A stretch of DNA of 46,767 bases from Pelomonas sp. KK5 (lineage in GTDB: Bacteria; Pseudomonadota; Gammaproteobacteria; Burkholderiales; Burkholderiaceae_C), in assembly GCF_001984095.1 (NCBI RefSeq), contig NZ_LYVQ01000017.1, forward strand, positions 1 through 46,767, in the 5' to 3' direction. Below the pieces are notes generated by a model. It was not told the DNA's origin. It worked only from the letters and a program-made list of their open reading frames with translations, and ran no database searches. This document shows, piece by piece, positions 1-8,069 of this stretch; within the stretch, counting starts at the first letter, position 1; each line of letters begins with the position of its first letter. Both the position numbers and the translations under genes were made by a program.

Positions 1-2214
1 CCGGCCGAGCCGATCGACTGGCTGCCCACGCCGGCCCAGGGCGCGCGCCTGCTGCGGCGCAGCTTCCGGCTGGACGCGGGCCTGCCGGCCGCGGCGACGC
101 TGAGCATCACTGCGCTGGGCGGCTATGAGGCCGAGCTGAACGGCGCACGCGTCGGCGATGCGCTGCTGACGCCCGAGAACAGCGACTTCCGCCACCGACT
201 GCTGCTGCAGGACTACGATGTCACCAGCCAGTTACATGCTGGCGAGAACGTACTCGGCGTCATGGTCGGCGACGGCTTCTACGCCAGCGAGGCGATCGGC
301 CGCGGCCGCTATCCCTTCGGCTCGGCACCGCGCCGGCTGTGGGCGCGGCTGGAGATGCGCTTCGCCGACGGCAGCTGCCAGACGGTCTGCACCGACGCGC
401 ATTGGCGCGAGGCCCCGGCGCCGGTGCTGTTCGCGGAGATCTATCACGGGGAGACCCATGACGCGCGGCTCGAACAGGCGGGCTGGTCCGCCGCCGGCTT
501 CGACGACAGTGGCTGGGAACCTGCCCGTGCCGCGCCCACGCCGCCTTGCTCGCTCCAGCCGCAGGAGAGCCCGCCGATCCGCGCCGTGATGCACCTTCCG
601 CCGCGCGGCATCACGCGGCTGGCCAACGGCGAGCACCTGCTCGACTTCGGCCAGAACTTCGCCGGCTGGTGTCGCATCCGGGTGCGCGGCGAGGCGGGCC
701 GCACCGTCACCCTGCGTTTCGCCGAGATCCTCGGCGAGGACGGCCAGGTGGACATGCGCAACCTGCGCGCCGCCCGCTGCACCGACCGCTACACGCTGCG
801 CGGCGACCCGGCCGGCGAAAGCTGGGAGCCGCGCTTCACTTACCACGGCTTCCGCTACGTGCAGGTCTCGGGCTGGCCCGGCGAGCTGGCGGCGCAGGAC
901 GTGCAGGGCGTGGTCGTCCACAGCGACCTCGCGGTCACCGGCCGCTTCGAGAGCAGCCAGCCGCTGCTGCAGGGCCTGTGGCACAACACGATGTGGAGCC
1001 AGCGCAGCAACTTCGTCGGCCTGCCCACCGACTGCCCGCAGCGCGACGAACGCCTTGGCTGGACCGGCGATGCCCAGGTGTTCTGGCCCACCGCGGCCTT
1101 CAACATGGACGTGCGCGGCTTCACGCGCCGCTTCCTGGCCGACCTGCGCGCCAGCCAGCGCGCCGACGGCGCCTATGCCGACACCAACCCGCCCGCGCTG
1201 CCGGCCTACGGCGCGCACGGCTGGAGCGATGCCGGCGTGGTGCTGCCGCACACCGTCTGGCAGCACTATGGCGAGACCACGCTGATCGACGAGCACTGGG
1301 ACTCGATGGAGCGCTGGATGGCCTGGATCGCCGAGCCCAATGCCGAGGGCCTGTGGCGTGCGCGGCGCGAGGTGGACTTCGGCGACTGGCTCTCGCTCGA
1401 TGCGGTCAGCCTGATGGACGAGACCACGCCCAAGCTGCTGACGGCCACCGCCTGCTGGGGCCGCATGCTGGGCATGATGGCGGGCATGGCCGCGGCGACC
1501 GGGCGGACTCGGCGCGCCGAGCACTTCGAGGCCTGGCACGCGCGGGTGGCGCAGGCCTTCGAGCGCGAGTTCATCGCGCCCGACGGCCGCATCGGCAACG
1601 GCAGCCACACCGGCTACATCCTCCCGCTGGCCTTCGGCCTGGTGCCGCCGGCGCTGCGCCGGGCGGCCGCCGACCACCTGGCCGACGCGATCCGTGCCCG
1701 CGGCACGCTGCTGACCACCGGCTTCCTCGGCACGCCGTTCAGCCTCGACGTGCTGGCCGAGCACGGCCACGCGGACCTGGCCGTGGACCTGCTGCTGCGC
1801 ACCGAGTTCCCGAGTTGGGGCTATATGGTCGAGCGCGGCGCCACGACGATCTGGGAACGCTGGAACGGCGATACCGGCGACGTGGCGATGAACTCCTACA
1901 ACCACTACGCGCTGGGCGCCGTCACCGGCTTCCTCTATCGCAGGATCGCCGGTTTCCAGGCCATCGATCCCGGGTTCAGGACCTTGCTGTGCCGCCCGCT
2001 GATGGACGTCCGACTGGGCGCAGGCACCGCTCACCTCGACACGGTCCAGGGGCGTATCGAGTCACGCTGGGGTGTGGGCCCCGCCGGGCAGCCGTGGTTC
2101 GAACTCGATCTGCCGGCGGGCGTCACAGCGTCCGTCACCTGTCCGGGGCGCCAGCCGGTAACGGTCGCCTCCGGCCGCCATCATTTCGGCAGCGAGGCCG
2201 GTGCGTGCAGCTGA
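1..2214 (+). CDS. Alpha-L-rhamnosidase, GH78 family (5' truncated)
   Basis: The reading frame is open from the first base of the window, so the true start lies upstream; about 737 residues are visible. GH78 enzymes release terminal alpha-L-rhamnose from plant polysaccharides and glycosides by an inverting mechanism. The visible N-terminal part (motifs such as LSITALGGYEAELNG and VLGVMVGDGFYASE) matches the beta-sandwich rhamnosidase N domain. The signature DERLGWTGDAQ at about nt 1045-1080, with its catalytic acidic residues, starts the (alpha/alpha)6 barrel, and WGYMVERGATTIWERWNGD near nt 1815-1870 is the second conserved block. The C-terminal beta domain is present up to the stop. The gene is convergent with the MarR-like gene and does not look related to the aromatic cluster that follows. 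The family is secure; the exact substrate and any signal peptide cannot be seen. Confidence 0.93.
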   Translation, partial: PAEPIDWLPTPAQGARLLRRSFRLDAGLPAAATLSITALGGYEAELNGARVGDALLTPENSDFRHRLLLQDYDVTSQLHAGENVLGVMVGDGFYASEAIGRGRYPFGSAPRRLWARLEMRFADGSCQTVCTDAHWREAPAPVLFAEIYHGETHDARLEQAGWSAAGFDDSGWEPARAAPTPPCSLQPQESPPIRAVMHLPPRGITRLANGEHLLDFGQNFAGWCRIRVRGEAGRTVTLRFAEILGEDGQVDMRNLRAARCTDRYTLRGDPAGESWEPRFTYHGFRYVQVSGWPGELAAQDVQGVVVHSDLAVTGRFESSQPLLQGLWHNTMWSQRSNFVGLPTDCPQRDERLGWTGDAQVFWPTAAFNMDVRGFTRRFLADLRASQRADGAYADTNPPALPAYGAHGWSDAGVVLPHTVWQHYGETTLIDEHWDSMERWMAWIAEPNAEGLWRARREVDFGDWLSLDAVSLMDETTPKLLTATACWGRMLGMMAGMAAATGRTRRAEHFEAWHARVAQAFEREFIAPDGRIGNGSHTGYILPLAFGLVPPALRRAAADHLADAIRARGTLLTTGFLGTPFSLDVLAEHGHADLAVDLLLRTEFPSWGYMVERGATTIWERWNGDTGDVAMNSYNHYALGAVTGFLYRRIAGFQAIDPGFRTLLCRPLMDVRLGAGTAHLDTVQGRIESRWGVGPAGQPWFELDLPAGVTASVTCPGRQPVTVASGRHHFGSEAGACS

Positions 2215-2306
2215 ATGCCGGTCTCGAGAGTTCTGGTCGCTGAAGCCGTTTGGCCCGCTTTGCCCCGTAGGCGACATCGCTTCTGCCGAAATGCGGCGCG
2301 GGCGAA

Positions 2307-2654
2307 TCAAGGAGGGTTTCCGGCCAGTTTGAACAGCAGGGCCCGGATTCTGATTTCACCCGCCACCGTCAATGTGATGTCGACGCGGCGGCGATCCTCG
2401 CAGCCGTGCAGGCGAGTCACCCACCCGCAAACCTCGAGCTGATTGCAGATCAGCGTGACGTTGCTGCGCGTCCTGCGGATAGCGACAGACAACTCCGACG
2501 GCGTCGCCCGGTTCTCCGCGCATTCGAAGAGGCTCGCCATGACAAGGAACTGGTTGTACGAGACACCTGCTTCCTGGAGTGCCTCGTGCATCAGCACCGA
2601 ATACTCGAGGTGCGGACGCGCGGCGCCAGCCTGTACGAAGGGAACGTCATTCAC
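2307..2654 (-). CDS. Short MarR-family transcriptional regulator
   Basis: This 115-residue protein resembles the winged-helix core of MarR regulators: the stretch TPSELSVAIRRTRSNVTLIC is helix-turn-helix-like and is followed by a wing containing EDRRRVDITLT. MarR proteins usually repress catabolic or efflux genes and release DNA on binding an aromatic ligand. The start is a GTG at 2654, preceded by an AGGGG Shine-Dalgarno-like run 8 nt upstream. It is shorter than the usual 140-150 residues and lacks most of the C-terminal dimerisation helix, so it is either a compact member or a C-terminally truncated one. It lies 71 nt downstream of the oxygenase reductase on the same strand, which suggests the third place in a TetR-reductase-MarR transcript. 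Confidence 0.65.
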   Translation of the reverse strand: MNDVPFVQAGAARPHLEYSVLMHEALQEAGVSYNQFLVMASLFECAENRATPSELSVAIRRTRSNVTLICNQLEVCGWVTRLHGCEDRRRVDITLTVAGEIRIRALLFKLAGNPP

Positions 2655-2725
2655 GATGGCGCCCCTGGTTTCAGTGAGACCCGCGTTCCGTCTTGACCCC
2701 GACGAGCATGCGACTCATTGGAAGC

Positions 2726-3706
2726 TCACAGGTCCAGGACGAGCATCCTGCACCCAGGCTGGGCGCGCGATACGCAGGGCGTGAACTGGTCGTTCCTGGC
2801 CCGTTCCGCGTCGGTCAGGAACACGTCGCGGTGGTCGATGTTGCCTTCGAGCACGCGGGTGAGACAGGTGCCGCAAACGCCCTGTTCGCAGGAAATGGCC
2901 ACGCTCACGCCGTGGGCCTCCATCACTTGGGTGACGGCCTGGTCTTTCTGCACCATCAGCACCGCACCCGTGCTGGCGATCTTGATCTGGAAACCATCGT
3001 CAGCGGAGGTGTCGACTGCTGCAGCGGCGAAGTACTCGCGGTGGATGTTGCCTTCCGCCCAGCCAAGTTCCCTGGCGGTGCCGATGACCCAGTCCATGAA
3101 TCCCTGGGGGCCGCAGACGAACAGGTGCTTGCCGGTCTCCGGGAAGCCCAGCGTGACGCGGGCGTCAAGCTTCTGCTCGGGCGAGCCGTTGTCATGGTGA
3201 TAGCTCACACGCTCCGCGAACGACGAGGCGGCGATGCGGGGTTGGAAGGCGGTACACGCGGGTTCGCGCGTGCAGTAGTGCATTTCGAACTGCGCATGGG
3301 TCTGCGCCAGGCGCTCGGCCATGCACAGGATCGGGGTGATGCCGATACCGCCGCCCAGCAGGATCGCATGCTCGGTGGGCACGAGCTGGAAGTGGTTGCG
3401 TGGCTCGCTGATCTGCAGCACGTCGCCTTGCTCGAGCTGTTCGTGCACGGCGGCAGAGCCGCCACGGGAGTTGGGGTCGCGCAGCACGGCCACGAGATAG
3501 CGCTGGCGCTCGTCGGGGGCATTGCACAGCGAGTACTGCCGCACCAGGCCATTGGGCAGATGCAGGTCGATGTGCGCGCCAGCGGAGAAGGCGGGCAGTT
3601 GGCGGCCGTCGGCAGCGACGAGTTCGAGGCTGCAGATGCCTTGGGCCTCGATGCGCTTGTTGAGCACGCGGACCGTCAGCAAGGAAGGGGTTGCAGAGTC
3701 TGGCAT
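2726..3706 (-). CDS. Oxygenase reductase, flavin/NAD/2Fe-2S (VanB / phthalate dioxygenase reductase type)
   Basis: This 326-residue reductase passes electrons from NAD(P)H through a flavin and a plant-type ferredoxin centre to Rieske oxygenases. Domains in order: a flavin-binding barrel with RQYSLCNAPDE near residue 60-70, a nucleotide-binding fold with LLGGGIGITPILCMAE near residue 115-130, and a C-terminal 2Fe-2S domain with CEQGVCGTC (C-x4-C-x2-C) and a fourth Cys about 30 residues later. The length is normal for the PDR/VanB family. It starts 15 nt after the TetR stop and is therefore probably co-transcribed with it. It is the only oxygenase reductase seen in the window while three Rieske oxygenases lie nearby, so it may serve more than one of them (inference). 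Confidence 0.93.
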   Translation of the reverse strand: MPDSATPSLLTVRVLNKRIEAQGICSLELVAADGRQLPAFSAGAHIDLHLPNGLVRQYSLCNAPDERQRYLVAVLRDPNSRGGSAAVHEQLEQGDVLQISEPRNHFQLVPTEHAILLGGGIGITPILCMAERLAQTHAQFEMHYCTREPACTAFQPRIAASSFAERVSYHHDNGSPEQKLDARVTLGFPETGKHLFVCGPQGFMDWVIGTARELGWAEGNIHREYFAAAAVDTSADDGFQIKIASTGAVLMVQKDQAVTQVMEAHGVSVAISCEQGVCGTCLTRVLEGNIDHRDVFLTDAERARNDQFTPCVSRAQPGCRMLVLDL

Positions 3707-3721
3707 GGAAGATGAAAGGCG

Positions 3722-4354
3722 TTACAAGGCAAGCCGCTGGACGGGGATTTCCAGCAGGAAGCGCAGCCGGTCCAGGCCCAGTTGCGGGTCCGTCAACTCG
3801 GCGTTGAACCACTCGTGGATCGCGTGGATGTAGAGCGAGAAGAACAGCTCCGAGGCCTGGGCGGAATCGAAGTCAGTCCGCATGCGCCGCAGTTCCTTGG
3901 CGCGATCGATCCATTCGATCAGGCAGCGGCGCATCACTTCACGGCGGGCCAGGATCATCTGTGCGTGGGGACTGCTCCTCAGGCTCACCAGAGGCAGGAC
4001 GATGCGACTGAGTTCGGGCTTCGAGGCCCAGAACTTGAAGCTCACCGAGAACTCGTCCATCAATTGATCGAGCAAGGGCCGGTCTGCCTTGATCGGCCCC
4101 ACGAAAAGCGGCGGCAGCTGAACCAGGTCGTCGACGAAGAGCATGACGGCCAGGCCCGCCTTGTCGGAGGCATAGGCCGCCACCGTGCCGAAACCCACAT
4201 CAGCCACCCGCGCGACCTCGCTCATCCGCGTCGAGTGGTAGCCGTGCGTCTCGAACAGATGACGCGCCGCGCGTTTGATCGCGTCCAGCTTCTCGGTCTT
4301 GCGTCGCTCGCGCAAGCCGGTGCCGGGTGTGGCGGAAGAAGAATTCGCCTTCAT
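3722..4354 (-). CDS. TetR-family transcriptional regulator
   Basis: About 210 residues from the preferred ATG at 4354. A longer in-frame start exists at 4426, but the sequence just before 4354 has an AAAGGAG ribosome-binding site at good spacing, and the shorter form begins in the typical way just ahead of the helix-turn-helix. The N-terminal domain (KLDAIKRAARHLFETHGY, then RMSEVARVADVGFGTVAAY) is a clear TetR DNA-binding domain; the remainder is a variable helical ligand-binding domain. It is transcribed divergently from the HbpS-like/Rieske operon. Two palindromes sharing the core GATTCGAATC sit in the shared promoter region and are the likely operators. It probably represses both directions until an aromatic substrate or its CoA ester binds (inference). 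Confidence 0.92.
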   Translation of the reverse strand: MKANSSSATPGTGLRERRKTEKLDAIKRAARHLFETHGYHSTRMSEVARVADVGFGTVAAYASDKAGLAVMLFVDDLVQLPPLFVGPIKADRPLLDQLMDEFSVSFKFWASKPELSRIVLPLVSLRSSPHAQMILARREVMRRCLIEWIDRAKELRRMRTDFDSAQASELFFSLYIHAIHEWFNAELTDPQLGLDRLRFLLEIPVQRLAL

Positions 4355-4391
4355 TTTTCGTACGACTCCTTTGTCTTTCCATGAGTCTAAA

Positions 4392-4407
4392 TTGATTCGA
4401 ATCGAAA
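4392..4407. promoter_or_regulatory. Palindromic operator, copy 1 (tetR side)
   Basis: TTGATTCGAATCGAAA contains the perfect 10-bp palindrome GATTCGAATC at 4394-4403. It is the exact reverse complement of the second copy at 4472-4487. It lies about 40 bp upstream of the TetR start. Such AT-rich palindromes stand out in this GC-rich DNA and fit TetR-type operators. Confidence 0.7.
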
Positions 4408-4461
4408 AGATAGCCAGCGCATCCACACGCTTTTATAGGGTTATCACTCGTCCTTTTACTC

Positions 4462-4491
4462 TTGACCATAATTTCGATTCGAATCAAAAAT
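4462..4491 (+). promoter_or_regulatory. Candidate sigma-70 promoter of the aromatic operon
   Basis: TTGACC (4462-4467), an 18-nt spacer and AAAAAT (4486-4491) lie upstream of the start at 4518. The -10 is a weak match (4 of 6), but the element is embedded with the operator palindrome in the divergent control region. Predicted by eye only. Confidence 0.4.
4472..4487. promoter_or_regulatory. Palindromic operator, copy 2 (HbpS/Rieske operon side)
   Basis: TTTCGATTCGAATCAA carries the same core GATTCGAATC (4476-4485) as copy 1, in inverted orientation. The two centres are 82 bp apart, close to eight helical turns. This copy lies between a TTGACC -35-like element at 4462-4467 and an AAAAAT -10-like element at 4486-4491, so a bound repressor would block the promoter. 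Confidence 0.7.
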
Positions 4492-4517
4492 GATGTGCAT
4501 CGAGACAAGGAAGCGAC

Positions 4518-5492
4518 ATGACACGGGACGACCTGATCACCTTGAACGAAGCGCGCGCCCTGCTGGCGCGAGCCGTGGCCAAGACGGAGGCCTTGCGGCA
4601 ATCGGGGTGCTTCGTCGTCGCTGACCTGTCCGGCGAGCCCGTCGCGGTTCGCCGCATGGATGCCACCGGTGGTGCCGCCTTGGACATCGTGCGCGGCAAG
4701 GCTCTCGGCGCGGCCCTGCTCAGCGAGGCCAGCTCCAGCTTCGCCGCTCGCGTGCTGAAATTCCCGCCGCAGATCTTTGCCGCCTACCAGCAACTGATGC
4801 GCGGCCAGGCTTTCCCGGGTGCCGGCGCTGTCCCGCTGCTGCGCGGGAAGACCGCCATCGGTGCCATCTCGTCCGGCGTGCGCATCGGGCCTTTCGTCAA
4901 GCTGCCCGGCGTGAGCCCCGAGGACCTGCTGGTCGACGGCCAGCCCGCCAACCTGGAAGACCTGATCATCAGTTACGCCGTCGGCGGCCCCTACCGCCCC
5001 GAGCACGGCGACGACATGGCGCGCTGGAAGGAAGCGTATGGCGCCGAGCCCGATGCATCGCTGAAGGGCCATGGCCTGCGCGAAGTGCCGCCAGCGATGC
5101 TGCAGCCGGTGCTCGACAGCGCGATGGCGCTGGCCGACCGCGTGATCGCCCGCGCCACCGCGCAAGGCGACGCCGTGACCGTGGTCGTGGCCGATCGATA
5201 TGGCCATGTGCTCACGATCGACCGGATGGACGGCGCCCCGCCCGCAGCGGTGAAGCTCGCCGAAGGCGTGGCCCTGGCAGCCGCGTCGCTGCAGACCCGC
5301 AGCGCAGACCTGGCCGGTGCCAGGCCGCCCATTCCCGCCGATGTCCTTCGCAGCATCGGCCGGCACCTGCTGCCCTTGGCAGGGGGCAGCCCTATTTTTT
5401 TCAACGGCCAGTGCATCGGCGCCGTGGGCGTGGCCGGGCGCGACCCCGAGCGTGCGCAGCGCCTGGCCGATGAAGCCGCCCTTGCGCGATGA
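4518..5492 (+). CDS. Tandem HbpS/GlcG (DUF336)-domain protein
   Basis: This 324-residue protein consists of two similar halves. Each carries the alpha-beta pattern of the GlcG/HbpS family, with a VVADLSGEPVAVRRMD-like strand-helix in the first half and VVVADRYGHVLTIDRMD in the second. Both halves continue with an A-rich helix (ALGAALLSEAS; GVALAAASLQT) and a G-A-I/V-G-V-type strand. Single-domain members bind haem or small organic ligands, or sit in glycolate and aromatic operons without a settled enzymatic role. The start is supported by AAGGAAG upstream. It is the first gene of the plus-strand run, 31 nt before the Rieske oxygenase, so it may aid oxygenase function or bind a substrate or cofactor (inference). 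No signal peptide is seen. Confidence 0.82.
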   Translation: MTRDDLITLNEARALLARAVAKTEALRQSGCFVVADLSGEPVAVRRMDATGGAALDIVRGKALGAALLSEASSSFAARVLKFPPQIFAAYQQLMRGQAFPGAGAVPLLRGKTAIGAISSGVRIGPFVKLPGVSPEDLLVDGQPANLEDLIISYAVGGPYRPEHGDDMARWKEAYGAEPDASLKGHGLREVPPAMLQPVLDSAMALADRVIARATAQGDAVTVVVADRYGHVLTIDRMDGAPPAAVKLAEGVALAAASLQTRSADLAGARPPIPADVLRSIGRHLLPLAGGSPIFFNGQCIGAVGVAGRDPERAQRLADEAALAR

Positions 5493-5523
5493 ACTGAAGT
5501 GACTTGACCGACCCAGAGGAGCA

Positions 5524-6723
5524 ATGATGGTTTTGAATGACGAGAACGTGACGGGCCTGCCCGACGATGCCACTGTCGACTACGTGAGGACGGGCCCGGG
5601 CAGCTTGGCGGGTACGTACATGCGCAGGTTCTGGCAGCCGGTGTTTGTCGCGCGCAAGCTTGAGGCCGGGCGTGCCGTGCCGCTGGTGATCATGAACCAG
5701 AAGCTGGCCCTGTACCGAAGCCAGGAGGGCAAGGTCCACTGCGTGGACAACCGCTGCGCTCACCGTGGCGTGATGCTGAGCACCGGCTGGGTCGAGGGCG
5801 ACAACATCCGCTGCGCGTACCACGGCTGGGCCTACGACGGCACGGGCCAATGCGTGGAGCAGCCGCTGGAAGGCCGGGGCTTCGCGAAGAACATCAAGAT
5901 CGGCGGCTATCCGACGCGCGAGTACCTCGGGCTGATCTTCGTCTACCTGGGCGAAGGCGATCCGCCCGAGTTCCCGCGCTTCCCGGAATGGGAAAAGGCC
6001 AAGCTGAACGTCGGCATCATCGATGTCAGGCCCTGCAACTACTTCCAGAACATCGAGAACTACCAGGACGAGGGCCACATCTGGTTCACGCACCGGGGCT
6101 CAGCGCTGGAGGCCCTGCAACTGGACAAGCTGCCGAAGCTGTCGGTCGAGCGCACCTCCTGGGGGCTGCGCAATGTGGCCGTCACGCCGGATGGCCGGCG
6201 TCGCGAGGTGCTCTTCGGCATGCCCAATGTCGGCGCCTTCCTCGTGGAGCCCCACAACACCAAGCGGGCCGGCGAGGAGCACTACAAGGCCAAGGAAACC
6301 GCCTGGCACCATTTCGCCGGCTGGCGCGTTCCCGTGGACGACCACAGCCACCTGCAGGTCCACACGATCGGCGTCTTCCTCGACGAGGAGCCCAGCCCGG
6401 AAGTCATCAAGCGCTGGCACGACTTCACCGAGGCCGATGAAGTCGGCCACGACATCGCCCGCAAGATCCTCAAGGGCAAGCTGCACTTCGACGACATCCC
6501 GAAGCTGTCGAACCACGTGCCGATGGTGCAGGACGAAGTCGTCCAGGTGGGCCAGGGAATCATCCCGGATCGTCGCAAGGGCATCGAATTCCTCGGGGCC
6601 TCCGACGTCGGCATCGTCGCGCTGCGCAAGCTGTGGGTGGAGGAGCTGACCGCGCTGAAGGAAGGCCGCCCGCTGCGCGAATGGCATCGCCCGGAAGGCC
6701 TGGTGCCGGCCGCCGGCGGCTGA
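5524..6723 (+). CDS. Rieske non-haem iron oxygenase, alpha subunit (phthalate 4,5-dioxygenase-like)
   Basis: This 399-residue ring-hydroxylating or O-demethylating oxygenase subunit is complete. The Rieske 2Fe-2S motif is C78-x-H80 ... C97-x2-H100 (NRCAHRG ... RCAYHGW). The catalytic mononuclear iron site is visible in NYQDEGHIWFTH, with bridging Asp182 and ligands His185 and His190; the third carboxylate ligand lies in the C-terminal half. The length and the MRRFWQPV start resemble the phthalate dioxygenase/LigX-type oxygenases of group I, which work with a two-domain-plus-ferredoxin reductase such as the one at 2726-3706 and need no separate ferredoxin or beta subunit. The substrate is not readable from sequence, but the neighbours point to a carboxylated or methoxylated aromatic. 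Confidence 0.94.
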   Translation: MMVLNDENVTGLPDDATVDYVRTGPGSLAGTYMRRFWQPVFVARKLEAGRAVPLVIMNQKLALYRSQEGKVHCVDNRCAHRGVMLSTGWVEGDNIRCAYHGWAYDGTGQCVEQPLEGRGFAKNIKIGGYPTREYLGLIFVYLGEGDPPEFPRFPEWEKAKLNVGIIDVRPCNYFQNIENYQDEGHIWFTHRGSALEALQLDKLPKLSVERTSWGLRNVAVTPDGRRREVLFGMPNVGAFLVEPHNTKRAGEEHYKAKETAWHHFAGWRVPVDDHSHLQVHTIGVFLDEEPSPEVIKRWHDFTEADEVGHDIARKILKGKLHFDDIPKLSNHVPMVQDEVVQVGQGIIPDRRKGIEFLGASDVGIVALRKLWVEELTALKEGRPLREWHRPEGLVPAAGG

Positions 6724-6763
6724 GCGACATCCCCTCATCTTCTCGGAATCCGCAGGAAACACT

Positions 6764-7153
6764 ATGACGATCAAAGTCACGAAGGACCAGGTGCTGGAAG
6801 CCAGCAAGGGCATGCTGCAGAAGCAGTTCTACATGGTGCACAGCACGCCGACCCAGGGCATGGGCCCGGTCATGGAGAACCTGGCCGTCCATCTCGACCA
6901 TCAGTGCGAGATGGAACGCACCGGGGTGATGCTGGCCGCCGGCCCGCACTGGACCGATGACGAAAGCGAATGGCTGGGCGAAGGCACCTTCGTGATCCGT
7001 GCCCGCTCGCTAGCCGAGGCCAGGGAGATCGCCGCCAAGGACCCGATGCACGCGGCCGGCGCCCGCAGCTTCAAGGTGCGGCCCTGGCTGATCAACGAGG
7101 GCGGCTTGACCGTGCGCCTCAGCTTCTCGGACGGCAAGTTCACGCTCGAGTGA
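6764..7153 (+). CDS. YciI-like protein
   Basis: This 129-residue small alpha/beta protein is of the YciI/EthD-like ferredoxin-fold class. The pattern HLDHQCEMERTGVMLAAGPHW followed by FVIRARSLAEAREIAAKDP is typical: an acidic/His active-site patch on the first helix and strand, and the helix that follows the GPH segment. Family members include 5-chloromuconolactone dehalogenase (ClcF) and other lactone- or dienol-handling enzymes, so a role on a ring-cleavage or dihydrodiol product is plausible but not proven. It follows the Rieske oxygenase by 40 nt with an AGGA ribosome site. A second YciI-like gene lies at 21300-21623. Confidence 0.8.
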   Translation: MTIKVTKDQVLEASKGMLQKQFYMVHSTPTQGMGPVMENLAVHLDHQCEMERTGVMLAAGPHWTDDESEWLGEGTFVIRARSLAEAREIAAKDPMHAAGARSFKVRPWLINEGGLTVRLSFSDGKFTLE

Positions 7154-7162
7154 ACGAGCACT

Positions 7163-7255
7163 GAAGGGCGCGGCACTTCCCGAGCGTCGTCCCGGCCGGC
7201 CCTGTTTCCTGACAACGAACACGCCCCGCGAAGGGTGGGGCTGGGCCGCGCCTTT
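7163..7255. repeat. Imperfect long-range inverted repeat in the yciI-SDR gap
   Basis: AAGGGCGCGGC near 7163 can pair with GCCGCGCCTTT near 7245 (one mismatch), enclosing a second small stem GCCCC (7223-7227) / GGGGC (7237-7241). No T-run follows. It could fold in the transcript of the 142-nt gap before the SDR gene; the function is unknown and chance pairing in GC-rich DNA is possible. Confidence 0.25.
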
Positions 7256-7295
7256 CACCAAACGTTCAAACGCATTTTTTGTTGGAGAGTTTCAA

Positions 7296-8057
7296 GTGGC
7301 AAATCAGAAGAAGGCCATGGTGACCGGCGGCGGCACCGGCATCGGTCGCAGTGCGGTGCTGGCGCTGGCCAGGGCCGGGTATGACGTCGCGATCGTCTAT
7401 GCATCGAGCGCCAAGGCCGCTCGCGAGGTCGCAGCCGAAGCCGAGGCCTTCGGCGCGAAGACGCTGGTCCTGCAATGCGACGTCAGCGACGACGCCGCGG
7501 TCCGCCAGACCGTGGCGGCCGTCGGCGAGGCTTTCGGCCACCTCGATGCGCTGGTCAACAACGCCGGCACCACCGCGACCTGGAAGGTGAAGGACCTCGA
7601 AAGCCTGGACATGGCCGAATGGGACCGCACCTTCGCCGTCAATGTGCGCGGCACCTTCCAGGTCACGCGCGCCGCGGTGCCGCTGCTGAAGAAGGGCACG
7701 GCACCGGCGGTGGTCAACACGGCCAGCATCGTCGGCTTGCGCCCCGGCCCGCAGCCGCTGCCTTACGCCGCCAGCAAGGCGGCCGTCGTCAACCTCACCA
7801 AGACGCTGGCCTGGAACCTCGGCCCCGACATCCGCGTGAACGCCGTGGCGCCGGGCTGGATGGAAGGCGAGTGGATGGAGCGGATGCTGGGCGACAAGTA
7901 CGAGGACCTGATGGGCAAGCGCGCGAAGACGACGCCGCTGCGCCGCTGCGTCACCGCCGACGACGTGGCCGAGACCATGCTCAACCTGCTCCAGGCCAAC
8001 CGCTTCGTCACCGGCGAGATCGTCGTGATCGACGGCGGCTTCACCAGCTCGACCTGA
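7296..8057 (+). CDS. Short-chain dehydrogenase/reductase (FabG-like)
   Basis: This 253-residue classical SDR has the NAD(P) motif TGGGTGIG near residue 11-18, the NNAG segment, and the catalytic Ser-Tyr-Lys set in NTASIVG...YAASK. The start is a GTG at 7296 with a GGAG ribosome site about 8 nt upstream; no better ATG is in frame. In a cluster that also contains an acyl-CoA ligase, crotonases and a thiolase, the likely role is oxidation of a 3-hydroxyacyl-CoA, or dehydrogenation of a cis-dihydrodiol produced by the oxygenase. Sequence alone does not choose between these. It is followed by the ligase gene after 12 nt. Confidence 0.9.
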   Translation: MANQKKAMVTGGGTGIGRSAVLALARAGYDVAIVYASSAKAAREVAAEAEAFGAKTLVLQCDVSDDAAVRQTVAAVGEAFGHLDALVNNAGTTATWKVKDLESLDMAEWDRTFAVNVRGTFQVTRAAVPLLKKGTAPAVVNTASIVGLRPGPQPLPYAASKAAVVNLTKTLAWNLGPDIRVNAVAPGWMEGEWMERMLGDKYEDLMGKRAKTTPLRRCVTADDVAETMLNLLQANRFVTGEIVVIDGGFTSST

Positions 8058-8069
8058 GGACCAGCCATC

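Noticed and set aside
232-2034. 600-codon open frame on the minus strand opposite the rhamnosidase gene
   Set aside because: Its translation is Arg/Gly/His/Val-rich with no domain, and the opposite frame is an unmistakable GH78 enzyme. Long antisense frames are expected in DNA of this GC content.
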